From positions 7,264,501-7,328,500 of the forward strand of contig OZ059900.1 of NCBI GenBank assembly GCA_964057225.1: a DNA stretch of 64,000 nt, given 5' to 3'. Positions 11,190-25,130 of the stretch are shown one piece after another. The notes under the pieces are model-generated. The model searched no databases. It was not told the origin of the DNA and saw only the letters and a program-made list of their open reading frames with translations. Position 1 is the first letter of the stretch; each line of letters begins with the position of its first letter. The DNA is from Auanema rhodensis. Taxonomy: Eukaryota > Nematoda > Chromadorea > Rhabditida > Rhabditidae. The position numbers were made by a program, and so were the translations under genes.

Positions 11190-12602
11190 GGAATTCAGGA
11201 TTCATAAACTTTGACTATTTTTACATATATATGTTCAATTTTAACCACTTTGGTCAAAAAGGACCGAAAATATCAAGAATTATTGGTTTTTTGGGGTTTG
11301 AAGGGCATTTTGGCTAAATCAGTCAAACTTTTGATCTTAAGCATATTTTTTTCTTCTAAAACGACTAAATGTATGAAATACTGTCATAGAATGTTCATAT
11401 AGGTGTATTTTGCACGAATATCAAAACTGATTGAAATATGGGCCTTTTTATGCTCAAAACGCCATATATTCAACGATTTTGGGTACAAAACATGTGAAAA
11501 CTGTATGTTTTGATCAGACCCTTTGAGATATGGATTTGAAATTCAGGATTCATAAACTTTGACTATTTTTACATATATATGTCCAATTTTAACCACTTTG
11601 GTCAAAAAGGACCGAAAATATCAAGAATTATTGGTTTTTTGGGGTTTGAAGGACATTTTGGCTAAATCAGTCAAACTTTTGATCTTAAGCATATTTTTTT
11701 CTTCTAAAACGACTAAATGTATGAAATACTGTCATAGAATGTTCATATAGGTGTATTTTGCACGAATATCAAAACTGATTGAAATATGGGCCTTTTTATG
11801 CTCAAAACGCCATATATTCAACGATTTTGGGTACAAAACATGTGAAAACTGTATGTTTTGATCAGACCCTTTGAGATATGGATTTGAAATTCAGGATTCA
11901 TAAACTTCGACTATTTCTACATATATATGTCCAATTTTAACCACTTTGGTCGAAAAGGACCGAAAATATCAAGAATTATTGGTTTTTTGGGGATTGAAGG
12001 GCATTTTGGCAAAATCAGTCAAACTTTTGATCTTAAGCATATTTTTTTCTTCTAAAACGACTAAATGTATGAAATACTGTCATAGAATGTTCATATAGGT
12101 GTATTTTGCACGAATATCAAAACTGATTGAAATATGGGCCTTTTTATGTTCAAAACGCCATATATTCAACGATTTTGGGTACAAAACATGTGAAAACTGT
12201 ATGTTTTGATCAGACCCTTTGAGATATGGATTTGGAATTCAGGATTCATAAACTTTGACTGTTTTTACATATATATGTTCAATTTTAACCACTTTGGTCA
12301 AAAAGGACCGAAAATATCAAGAATTATTGGTTTTTTGGGGTTTGAAGGGCATTTTGGCTAAATCAGTCAAACTTTTGATCTTAAGCATATTTTTTTCTTC
12401 TAAAACGACTAAATGTATGAAATACTGTCATAGAATGTTCATATAGGTGTATTTTGCACGAATATCAAAACTGATTGAAATATGGGCCTTTTTATGCTCA
12501 AAACGCCATATATTCAACGATTTTGGGTACAAAACATGTGAAAACTGTATGTTTTGATCAGACCCTTTGAGATATGGATTTGAAATTCAGGATTCATAAA
12601 CT
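11190..12602. repeat. Satellite units U32-U35
   Basis: U32 and U35 are EcoRI-type (sites at 11191 and 12235), and U35 has a private gactgtttttac. U33 carries gaaggac. U34 (11907) joins a C-type 5' end (cttcgac, ttctac) to ggtcgaaa, ggattg and ttcaaa, which elsewhere belong to T-type units. It is a clear mosaic unit. No other element is seen. Confidence 0.88.
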
Positions 12603-15600
12603 TCGACTATTTCTACATATATATGTTCAATTTTAACCACTTTGGTCAAAAAAGACCGAAAATATCAAGAATTATTGGTTTTTTGGGGTTTGAAGGGCAT
12701 TTTGGCTAAATCAGTCAAACTTTTGATCTTAAGCATATTTTTTTCTTCTAAAACGACTAAATGTATGAAATACTGTCATAGAATGTTCATATAGGTGTAT
12801 TTTGCACTAATATCGAAACTGATTGAAATATGGGCCTTTTTATGCTCAAAACGCCATATATTCAACGATTTTGGGTACAAAACATGTGAAAACGGTATGT
12901 TTTGATCAGACCCTTTGAGATATGGATTTGAAATTCAGGATTCATAAACTTCGACTATTTCTACATATATATGTCCAATTTTAACCACTTTGGTCAAAAA
13001 GGACCGAAAATATCAAGAATTATTGGTTTTTTGGGGTTTGAAGGGCATTTTGGCAAAATCAGTCAAACTTTTGATCTTAAGCATATTTTTTTCTTCTAAA
13101 ACGACTAAATGTATGAAATACTGTCAAAGAATGTTCATATAGGTGTATTTTGCACGAATATCAAAACTGATTGAAATATGGGCCTTTTTATGCTCAAAAC
13201 GCCATATATTCAACGATTTTGGGTACAAAACATGTGAAAACTGTATGTTTTGATCAGACCCTTTGAGATATGGATTTAAAATTCAGGATTCATAAAATTC
13301 GACTATTTTTACATATATATGTCCAATTTTAACCACTTTGGTCAAAAAGGACCGAAAATATCAAGAATTATTGGTTTTTTGGGGTTTGAAGGGCATTTTG
13401 GCAAAATCAGTCAAACTTTTGATCTTAAGCATATTTTTTTCTTCTAAAACGACTAAATGTATGAAATACTGTCATAGAATGTTCATATAGGTGTATTTTG
13501 CACGAATATCAAAACTGATTGAAATATGGGCCTTTTTATGTTCAAAACGCCATATATTCAACGATTTTGGGTACAAAACATGTGAAAACTGTATGTTTTG
13601 ATCAGACCCTTTGAGATATGGATTTGGAATTCAGGATTCATAAACTTTGACTATTTTTACATATATATGTTCAATTTTAACCACTTTGGTCAAAAAGGAC
13701 CGAAAATATCAAGAATTATTGGTTTTTTGGGGTTTGAAGGGCATTTTGGCTAAATCAGTCAAACTTTTGATCTTAAGCATATTTTTTTCTTCTAAAACGA
13801 CTAAATGTATGAAATACTGTCATAGAATGTTCATATAGGTGTATTTTGCACGAATATCAAAACTGATTGAAATATGGGCCTTTTTATGCTCAAAACGCCA
13901 TATATTCAACGATTTTGGGTACAAAACATGTGAAAACTGTATGTTTTGATCAGACCCTTTGAGATATGGATTTGAAATTCAGGATTCATAAACTTTGACT
14001 ATTTTTACATATATATGTCCAATTTTAACCACTTTGGTCAAAAAGGACCGAAAATATCAAGAATTATTGGTTTTTTGGGGTTTGAAGGACATTTTGGCTA
14101 AATCAGTCAAACTTTTGATCTTAAGCATATTTTTTTCTTCTAAAACGACCAAATGTATGAAATACTGTCATAGAATGTTGATATAGGTGTATTTTGCACG
14201 AATATCAAAACTGATTGAAATATGGGCCTTTTTATGTTGAAAACGCCATATATTCAACGATTTTGGGTACAAAACATGTGAAAACTGTATGTTTTGATCA
14301 GACCCTTTGAGATATGGATTTGAAATTCAGGATTCATAAACTTTGACTATTTTTACATATATATGTTCAATTGTAACCACTTTGGTCAAAAAGGACCGAA
14401 AATATCAAGAATTATTGGTTTTTTGGGGTTTGAAGGGCATTTTGGCTAAATCAGTCAAACTTTTGATCTTAAGCATATTTTTTTCTTCTAAAACGACCAA
14501 ATGTATGAAATACTGTCATAGAATGTTGATATAGGTGTATTTTGCACGAATATCAAAACTGATTGAAATATGGGCCTTTTTATGTTCAAAACGCCATATA
14601 TTCAACGATTTTGGGTACAAAACATGTGAAAACTGTATGTTTTGATCAGACCCTTTGAGATATGGATTTGAAATTCAGGATTCATAAACTTTGACTATTT
14701 TTACATATATATGTTCAATTTTAACCACTATGGTCAAAAAGGACCGAAAATATCAAGAATTATTGGTTTTTTGGGGTTTGAAGGGCATTTTGGCAAAATC
14801 AGTCAAACTTTTGATCTTAAGCATATTTTTTTCTTCTAAAACGACTAAATGTATGAAATACTGTCATAGAATGTTCATATAGGTGTATTTTGCACGAATA
14901 TCAAAACTGATTGAAATATGGGCCTTTTTATGCTCAAAACGCCATATATTCAACGATTTTGGGTACAAAACATGTGAAAACTGTATGTTTTGATCAGACC
15001 CTTTGAGATATGGATTTGAAATTCAGGATTCATAAACTTTGACTATTTTCACATATATATGTCCAATTTCAACCACTTTGGTCAAAAAGGACCGAAAATA
15101 TCAAGAATTATTGGTTTTTTGGGGTTTGAAGGGCATTTTGGCTGAATCAGTCAAACTTTTGATCTTAAGCATATTTTTTTTTTCTAAAACGACTAAATGT
15201 ATGAAATACTGTCATAGAATGTTCATATAGGTGTATTTTGCACGAATATCAAAACTGATTGAAATATGGGCCTTTTTATGCTCAAAACGCCATATATTCA
15301 ACGATTTTGGGTACAAAACATGTGAAAACTGTATGTTTTGATCAGACCCTTTGAGATATGGATTTGAAATTCAGGATTCATAAACTTTGACTATTTTTAC
15401 ATATATATGTCCAATTTTAACCACTTTGGTCAAAAAGGACCGAAAATATCAAGAATTATTGGTTTTTTGGGGATTGAAGGGCATTTTGGCAAAATCAGTC
15501 AAACTTTTGATCTTAAGCATATTTTTTTCTTCTAAAACGACTAAATGTATGAAATACTGTCATAGAATGTTCATATAGGTGTATTTTGCACGAATATCAA

Positions 15601-16082
15601 AACTGATTGAAATATGGGCCTTTTTATGCTCAAAACGCCATATATTCAACGATTTTGGGTACAAAACATGTGAAAACTGTATGTTTTGATCAGACCCTTT
15701 GAGATATGGATTTGAAATTCAGGATTCATAAACTTTGACTATTTTTACATATATATGTTCAATTGTAACCACTTTGGTCAAAAAGGACCGAAAATATCAA
15801 GAATTATTGGTTTTTTGGGGTTTGAAGGGCATTTTGGCTAAATCAGTCAAACTTTTGATCTTAAGCATATTTTTTTCTTCTAAAACGACTAAATGTATGA
15901 AATACTGTCATAGAATGTTGATATAGGTGTATTTTGCACGAATATCAAAACTGATTGAAATATGGGCCTTTTTATGTTCAAAACGCCATATATTCAACGA
16001 TTTTGGGTACAAAACATGTGAAAACTGTATGTTTTGATCAGACCCTTTGAGATATGGATTTGAAATTCAGGATTCATAAACT
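12603..16082. repeat. Ten-unit (3,480 bp) higher-order repeat, copy 1 (U36-U45)
   Basis: The unit order is: C-type with aaaagacc and gcactaatatcg; C-type with caaaga; A-type; EcoRI-type; gaaggac with gttgat and ttgaaaacg; ttgtaacc with gttgat; tatggtc; tttcaacc with T10; ggattg; ttgtaacc with gttgat. Row-by-row comparison with 16083-19562 shows five substitutions in 3,480 bases, about 99.86% identity, and no indel. Homology extends about 100 bases upstream, to near 12498. Neighbouring units within the block differ from each other much more than the two block copies do, which is the hallmark of a higher-order repeat. Confidence 0.93.
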
Positions 16083-19000
16083 TCGACTATTTCTACATAT
16101 ATATGTTCAATTTTAACCACTTTGGTCAAAAAAGACCGAAAATATCAAGAATTATTGGTTTTTTGGGGTTTGAAGGGCATTTTGGCTAAATCAGTCAAAC
16201 TTTTGATCTTAAGCATATTTTTTTCTTCTAAAACGACTAAATGTATGAAATACTGTCATAGAATGTTCATATAGGTGTATTTTGCACTAATATCGAAACT
16301 GATTGAAATATGGGCCTTTTTATGCTCAAAACGCCATATATTCAACGATTTTGGGTACAAAACATGTGAAAACTGTATGTTTTGATCAGACCCTTTGAGA
16401 TATGGATTTGAAATTCAGGATTCATAAACTTTGACTATTTTTACATATATATGTCCAATTTTAACCACTTTGGTCAAAAAGGACCGAAAATATCAAGAAT
16501 TATTGGTTTTTTGGGGTTTGAAGGGCATTTTGGCAAAATCAGTCAAACTTTTGATCTTAAGCATATTTTTTTCTTCTAAAACGACTAAATGTATGAAATA
16601 CTGTCAAAGAATGTTCATATAGGTGTATTTTGCACGAATATCAAAACTGATTGAAATATGGGCCTTTTTATGCTCAAAACGCCATATATTCAACGATTTT
16701 GGGTACAAAACATGTGAAAACTGTATGTTTTGATCAGACCCTTTGAGATATGGATTTAAAATTCAGGATTCATAAAATTCGACTATTTTTACATATATAT
16801 GTCCAATTTTAACCACTTTGGTCAAAAAGGACCGAAAATATCAAGAATTATTGGTTTTTTGGGGTTTGAAGGGCATTTTGGCAAAATCAGTCAAACTTTT
16901 GATCTTAAGCATATTTTTTTCTTCTAAAACGACTAAATGTATGAAATACTGTCATAGAATGTTCATATAGGTGTATTTTGCACGAATATCAAAACTGATT
17001 GAAATATGGGCCTTTTTATGTTCAAAACGCCATATATTCAACGATTTTGGGTACAAAACATGTGAAAACTGTATGTTTTGATCAGACCCTTTGAGATATG
17101 GATTTGGAATTCAGGATTCATAAACTTTGACTATTTTTACATATATATGTTCAATTTTAACCACTTTGGTCAAAAAGGACCGAAAATATCAAGAATTATT
17201 GGTTTTTTGGGGTTTGAAGGGCATTTTGGCTAAATCAGTCAAACTTTTGATCTTAAGCATATTTTTTTCTTCTAAAACGACTAAATGTATGAAATACTGT
17301 CATAGAATGTTCATATAGGTGTATTTTGCACGAATATCAAAACTGATTGAAATATGGGCCTTTTTATGCTCAAAACGCCATATATTCAACGATTTTGGGT
17401 ACAAAACATGTGAAAACTGTATGTTTTGATCAGACCCTTTGAGATATGGATTTGAAATTCAGGATTCATAAACTTTGACTATTTTTACATATATATGTCC
17501 AATTTTAACCACTTTGGTCAAAAAGGACCGAAAATATCAAGAATTATTGGTTTTTTGGGGTTTGAAGGACATTTTGGCTAAATCAGTCAAACTTTTGATC
17601 TTAAGCATATTTTTTTCTTCTAAAACGACCAAATGTATGAAATACTGTCATAGAATGTTGATATAGGTGTATTTTGCACGAATATCAAAACTGATTGAAA
17701 TATGGGCCTTTTTATGTTGAAAACGCCATATATTCAACGATTTTGGGTACAAAACATGTGAAAACTGTATGTTTTGATCAGACCCTTTGAGATATGGATT
17801 TGAAATTCAGGATTCATAAACTTTGACTATTTTTACATATATATGTTCAATTGTAACCACTTTGGTCAAAAAGGACCGAAAATATCAAGAATTATTGGTT
17901 TTTTGGGGTTTGAAGGGCATTTTGGCTAAATCAGTCAAACTTTTGATCTTAAGCATATTTTTTTCTTCTAAAACGACCAAATGTATGAAATACTGTCATA
18001 GAATGTTGATATAGGTGTATTTTGCACGAATATCAAAACTGATTGAAATATGGGCCTTTTTATGTTCAAAACGCCATATATTCAACGATTTTGGGTACAA
18101 AACATGTGAAAACTGTATGTTTTGATCAGACCCTTTGAGATATGGATTTGAAATTCAGGATTCATAAACTTTGACTATTTTTACATATATATGTTCAATT
18201 TTAACCACTATGGTCAAAAAGGACCGAAAATATCAAGAATTATTGGTTTTTTGGGGTTTGAAGGGCATTTTGGCAAAATCAGTCAAACTTTTGATCTTAA
18301 GCATATTTTTTTCTTCTAAAACGACTAAATGTATGAAATACTGTCATAGAATGTTCATATAGGTGTATTTTGCACGAATATCAAAACTGATTGAAATATG
18401 GGCCTTTTTATGCTCAAAACGCCATATATTCAACGATTTTGGGTACAAAACATGTGAAAACTGTATGTTTTGATCAGACCCTTTGAGATATGGATTTGAA
18501 ATTCAGGATTCATAAACTTTGACTATTTTCACATATATATGTCCGATTTCAACCACTTTGGTCAAAAAGGACCGAAAATATCAAGAATTATTGGTTTTTT
18601 GGGGTTTGAAGGGCATTTTGGCTGAATCAGTCAAACTTTTGATCTTAAGCATATTTTTTTTTTCTAAAACGACTAAATGTATGAAATACTGTCATAGAAT
18701 GTTCATATAGGTGTATTTTGCACGAATATCAAAACTGATTGAAATATGGGCCTTTTTATGCTCAAAACGCCATATATTCAACGATTTTGGGTACAAAACA
18801 TGTGAAAACTGTATGTTTTGATCAGACCCTTTGAGATATGGATTTGAAATTCAGGATTCATAAACTTTGACTATTTTTACATATATATGTCCAATTTTAA
18901 CCACTTTGGTCAAAAAGGACCGAAAATATCAAGAATTATTGGTTTTTTGGGGATTGAAGGGCATTTTGGCAAAATCAGTCAAACTTTTGATCTTAAGCAT

Positions 19001-19562
19001 ATTTTTTTCTTCTAAAACGACTAAATGTATGAAATACTGTCATAGAATGTTCATATAGGTGTATTTTGCACGAATATCAAAACTGATTGAAATATGGGCC
19101 TTTTTATGCTCAAAACGCCATATATTCAACGATTTTGGGTACAAAACATGTGAAAACTGTATGTTTTGATCAGACCCTTTGAGATATGGATTTGAAATTC
19201 AGGATTCATAAACTTTGACTATTTTTACATATATATGTTCAATTGTAACCACTTTGGTCAAAAAGGACCGAAAATATCAAGAATTATTGGTTTTTTGGGG
19301 TTTGAAGGGCATTTTGGCTAAATCAGTCAAACTTTTGATCTTAAGCATATTTTTTTCTTCTAAAACGACTAAATGTATGGAATACTGTCATAGAATGTTG
19401 ATATAGGTGTATTTTGCACGAATATCAAAACTGATTGAAATATGGGCCTTTTTATGTTCAAAACGCCATATATTCAACGATTTTGGGTACAAAACATGTG
19501 AAAACTGTATGTTTTGATCAGACCCTTTGAGATATGGATTTGAAATTCAGGATTCATAAACT
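16083..19562. repeat. Ten-unit (3,480 bp) higher-order repeat, copy 2 (U46-U55)
   Basis: This is the tandem partner of 12603-16082. The differences seen are actg instead of acgg near 16373; ctttgac and tttttac instead of cttcgac and ttctac in the second unit (two changes); gtccgattt near 18545; and atgtatgg near 19380. The shared private markers aaacgaccaaatg (two adjacent units) and gttgaaaacg confirm descent from one block. Confidence 0.93.
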
Positions 19563-22346
19563 TTGACTATTTTTACATATATATGTCCAATTTTAACCAC
19601 TATGGTCAAAAAGGACCGAAAATATCAAGAATTATTGGTTTTTTGGGGTTTGAAGGGCATTTTGGCAAAATCAGTCAAACTTTTGATCTTAAGCATATTT
19701 TTTTCTTCTAAAACGACTAAATGTATGAAATACTGTCATAGAATGTTCATATAGGTGTATTTTGCACGAATATCAAAACTGATTGAAATATGGGCCTTTT
19801 TATGCTCAAAACGCCATATATTCAACGATTTTGGGTACAAAACATGTGAAAACTGTATGTTTTGATCAGACCCTTTGAGATATGGATTTGAAATTCAGGA
19901 TTCATAAACTTTGACTATTTTTACATATATATGTCCAATTTCAACCACTTTGGTCAAAAAGGACCGAAAATATCAAGAATTATTGGTTTTTTGGGGTTTG
20001 AAGGGCATTTTGGCTGAATCAGTCAAACTTTTGATCTTAAGCATATTTTTTTTTTCTAAAACGACTAAATGTATGAAATACTGTCATAGAATGTTCATAT
20101 AGGTGAATTTTGCACGAATATCAAAACTGATTGAAATATGGGCCTTTTTATGTTCAAAACGCCATATATTCAACGATTTTGGGTACAAAACATGTGAAAA
20201 CTGTATGTTTTGATCAGACCCTTTGAGATATGGATTTGAAATTCAGGATTCATAAACTTTGACTATTTTTACATATATATGTTCAATTTTAACCACTTTG
20301 GTCAAAAAGGACCGAAAATATCAAGAATTATTGGTTTTTTGGGGTTTGAAGGGCATTTTGGCTAAATCAGTCAAACTTTTGATCGTAAGCATATTTTTTT
20401 CTTCTAAAACGACTAAATGTATGAAATACTGTCATAGAATGTTCATATAGGTGTATTTTGCACGAATATCAAAACTGATTGAAATATGGGCCTTTTTATG
20501 CTCAAAACGCCATATATTCAACGATTTTGGGTACAAAACATGTGAAAACTGTATGTTTTGATCAGACCCTTTGAGATATGGATTTGAAATTCAGGATTCA
20601 TAAACTTTGACTATTTTTACATATATATGTCCAATTTTAACCACTTTGGTCAAAAAGGACCGAAAATATCGAGAATTATTGGTTTTTTGGGGTTTGAAGG
20701 GCATTTTGGCAAAATCAGTCAAACTTTTGATCTTAAGCATATTTTTTTCTTCTAAAACGACTAAATGTATGAAATACTGTCGAAGAATGTTCATATAGGT
20801 GTATTTTGCACGAATATCAAAACTGATTGAAATATGGGCCTTTTTATGCTCAAAACGCCATATATTCAACGATTTTGGGTACAAAACATGTGAAAACTGT
20901 ATGTTTTGATCAGACCCTTTGAGATATGGATTTAAAATTCAGGATTCATAAAATTCGACTATTTTTACATATATATGTCCAATTTTAACCACTTTGGTCA
21001 AAAAGGACCGAAAATATCAAGAATTATTGGTTTTTTGGGGTTTGAAGGGCATTTTGGCAAAATCAGTCAAACTTTTGATCTTAAGCATATTTTTTTTTTC
21101 TAAAACGACTAAATGTATGAAATACTGTCATAGAATGTTCATATAGGTGTATTTTGCACGAATATCAAAACTGATTGAAATATGGGCCTTTTTATGCTCA
21201 AAACGCCATATATTCAACGATTTTGGGTACAAAACATGTGAAAACTGTATGTTTTGATCAGACCCTTTGAGATATGGATTTGAAATTCAGGATTCATAAA
21301 CTTCGACTATTTCTACATATATATGTCCAATTTTAACCACTTTGGTCAAAAAGGACCGAAAATATCAAGAATTATTGGTTTTTTGGGGTTTGAAGGGCAT
21401 TTTGGCAAAATCAGTCAAACTTTTGATCTTAAGCATATTTTTTTTTTCTAAAACGACTAAATGTATGAAATACTGTCAAAGAATGTTCATATAGGTGTAT
21501 TTTGCACGAATATCAAAACTGATTGAAATATGGGCCTTTTTATGCTCAAAACGCCATATATTCAACGATTTTGGGTACGAAACATGTGAAAACTGTATGT
21601 TTTGATCAGACCCTTTGAGATATGGATTTGAAATTCAGGATTCATAAACTTTGACTATTTTTACATATATATGTCCAATTTTAACCACTTTGGTCAAAAA
21701 GGACCGAAAATATCAAGAATTATTGGTTTTTTGGGGTTTGAAGGGCATTTTGGCAAAATCAGTCAAACTTTTGATCTTAAGCATATTTTTTTCTTCTAAA
21801 ACGACTAAATGTATGAAATACTGTCATAGAATGTTCATATAGGTGTATTTTGCACGAATATCAAAACTGATTGAAATATGGGCCTTTTTATGTTCAAAAC
21901 GCCATATATTCAACGATTTTGGGTACAAAACATGTGAAAACTGTATGTTTTGATCAGACCCTTTGAGATATGGATTTGGAATTCAGGATTCATAAACTTT
22001 GACTATTTTTACATATATATGTTCAATTTTAACCACTTTGGTCAAAAAGGACCGAAAATATCAAGAATTATTGGTTTTTTGGGGTTTGAAGGGCATTTTG
22101 GCTAAATCAGTCAAACTTTTGATCTTAAGCATATTTTTTTCTTCTAAAACGACTAAATGTATGAAATACTGTCATAGAATGTTCATATAGGTGTATTTTG
22201 TACGAATATCAAAACTGATTGAAATATGGGCCTTTTTATGCTCAAAACGCCATATATTCAACGATTTTGGGTACAAAACATGTGAAAACTGTATGTTTTG
22301 ATCAGACCCTTTGAGATATGGATTTGAAATTCAGGATTCATAAACT
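19563..22346. repeat. Satellite units U56-U63, mixed
   Basis: U56 and U57 repeat the tatggtc then tttcaacc/T10 order of the preceding block. U58 has lost CTTAAG (gatcgtaag near 20385). U59 (20607) is T-type but carries tatcgag and gtcgaag. U60 is A-type with a T10 run. U61 (21303) is C-type with T10 and ends in the tacgaaac junction (near 21577). U63 is EcoRI-type with tttgtacga. No other element is seen. Confidence 0.88.
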
Positions 22347-25130
22347 TTGACTATTTTTACATATATATGTCCAATTTTAACCACTTTGGTCAAAAAGGAC
22401 CGAAAATATCAAGAATTATTGGTTTTTTGGGGTTTGAAGGACATTTTGGCTAAATCAGTCAAACTTTTGATCTTAAGCATATTTTTTTCTTCTAAAACGA
22501 CTAAATGTATGAAATACTGTCATAGAATGTTCATATAGGTGTATTTTGCACGAATATCAAAACTGATTGAAATATGGGCCTTTTTATGCTCAAAACGCCA
22601 TATATTCAACGATTTTGGGTACAAAACATGTGAAAACTGTATGTTTTGATCAGACCCTTTGAGATATGGATTTGAAATTCAGGATTCATAAACTTTGACT
22701 ATTTTCACATATATATGTCCAATTTCAACCACTTTGGTCAAAAAGGACCGAAAATATCAAGAATTATTGGTTTTTTGGGGTTTGAAGGGCATTTTGGCTG
22801 AATCAGTCAAACTTTTGATCTTAAGCATATTTTTTTTTTCTAAAACGACTAAATGTATGAAATACTGTCATAGAATGTTCATATAGGTGTATTTTGCACG
22901 AATATCAAAACTGATTGAAATATGGGCCTTTTTATGCTCAAAACGCCATATATTCAACGATTTTGGGTACAAAACATGTGAAAACTGTATGTTTTGATCA
23001 GACCCTTTGAGATATGGATTTGAAATTCAGGATTCATAAACTTTGACTATTTTTACATATATATGTTCAATTGTAACCACTTTGGTCAAAAAGGACCGAA
23101 AATATCAAGAATTATTGGTTTTTTGGGGTTTGAAGGGCATTTTGGCTAAATCAGTCAAACTTTTGATCTTAAGCATATTTTTTTCTTCTAAAACGACTAA
23201 ATGTATGAAATACTGTCGAAGAATGTTCATATAGGTGTATTTTGCACGAATATCAAAACTGATTGAAATATGGGCCTTTTTATGCTCAAAACGCCATATA
23301 TTCAACGATTTTGGGTACAAAACATGTGAAAACTGTATGTTTTGATCAGACCCTTTGAGATATGGATTTGAAATTCAGGATTCATAAACTTTGACTATTT
23401 TTACATATATATGTTCAATTGTAACCACTTTGGTCAAAAAGGACCGAAAATATCAAGAATTATTGGTTTTTTGGGGTTTGAAGGGCATTTTGGCTAAATC
23501 AGTCAAACTTTTGATCTTAAGCATATTTTTTTCTTCTAAAACGACTAAATGTATGAAATACTGTCATAGAATGTTGATATAGGTGTATTTTGCACGAATA
23601 TCAAAACTGATTGAAATATGGGCCTTTTTATGCTCAAAACGCCATATATTCAACGATTTTGGGTACAAAACATGTGAAAACTGTATGTTTTGATCAGACC
23701 CTTTGAGATATGGATTTGAAATTCAGGATTCATAAACTTTGACTATTTTTACATATATATGTCCAATTTTAACCACTTTGGTCAAAAAGGACCGAAAATA
23801 TCAAGAATTATTGGTTTTTTGGGGTTTGAAGGACATTTTGGCTAAATCAGTCAAACTTTTGATCTTAAGCATATTTTTTTCTTCTAAAACGACTAAATGT
23901 ATGAAATACTGTCATAGAATGTTCATATAGGTGTATTTTGCACGAATATCAAAACTGATTGAAATATGGGCCTTTTTATGCTCAAAACGCCATATATTCA
24001 ACGATTTTGGGTACAAAACATGTGAAAACTGTATGTTTTGATCAGACCCTTTGAGATATGGATTTGAAATTCAGGATTCATAAACTTTGACTATTTTCAC
24101 ATATATATGTCCAATTTCAACCACTTTGGTCAAAAAGGACCGAAAATATCAAGAATTATTGGTTTTTTGGGGTTTGAAGGGCATTTTGGCTGAATCAGTC
24201 AAACTTTTGATCTTAAGCATATTTTTTTTTTCTAAAACGACTAAATGTATGAAATACTGTCATAGAATGTTCATATAGGTGTATTTTGCACGAATATCAA
24301 AACTGATTGAAATATGGGCCTTTTTATGCTCAAAACGCCATATATTCAACGATTTTGGGTACAAAACATGTGAAAACTGTATGTTTTGATCAGACCCTTT
24401 GAGATATGGATTTGAAATTCAGGATTCATAAACTTTGACTATTTTTACATATATATGTTCAATTGTAACCACTTTGGTCAAAAAGGACCGAAAATATCAA
24501 GAATTATTGGTTTTTTGGGGTTTGAAGGGCATTTTGGCTAAATCAGTCAAACTTTTGATCTTAAGCATATTTTTTTATTCTAAAACGACTAAATGTATGA
24601 AATACTGTCGAAGAATGTTCATATAGGTGTATTTTGCACGAATATCAAAACTGATTGAAATATGGGCCTTTTTATGCTCAAAACGCCATATATTCAACGA
24701 TTTTGGGTACAAAACATGTGAAAACTGTATGTTTTGATCAGACCCTTTGAGATATGGATTTGAAATTCAGGATTCATAAACTTTGACTATTTTTACATAT
24801 ATATGTTCAATTGTAACCACTTTGGTCAAAAAGGACCGAAAATATCAAGAATTATTGGTTTTTTGGGGTTTGAAGGGCATTTTGGCTAAATCAGTCAAAC
24901 TTTTGATCTTAAGCATATTTTTTTCTTCTAAAACGACTAAATGTATGAAATACTGTCATAGAATGTTGATATAGGTGTATTTTGCACGAATATCAAAACT
25001 GATTGAAATATGGGCCTTTTTATGTTCAAAACGCCATATATTCAACGATTTTGGGTACAAAACATGTGAAAACTGTATGTTTTGATCAGACCCTTTGAGA
25101 TATGGATTTGAAATTCAGGATTCATAAACT
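22347..25130. repeat. Four-unit (1,392 bp) higher-order repeat, two copies
   Basis: Copies are 22347-23738 and 23739-25130. The order is gaaggac, then ttttcac with tttcaacc and T10, then ttgtaacc with gtcgaag, then ttgtaacc with gttgat. The differences noticed are tttttattc in place of tttttcttc near 24577 and ttcaaa in place of ctcaaa in the last unit. The third unit joins the ttgtaacc 5' part to a gtcgaag tail, a recombinant shared by both copies. Confidence 0.88.

Noticed and set aside
20591-20884. Minus-strand open frames of 71 or 97 codons, here and in many other units
   Set aside because: They also start at TTG. They exist only where gtcgaag or gtcgaataatg, or tatcgag, remove a stop codon, and they overlap the plus-strand frames. 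They follow satellite alleles, not gene structure.
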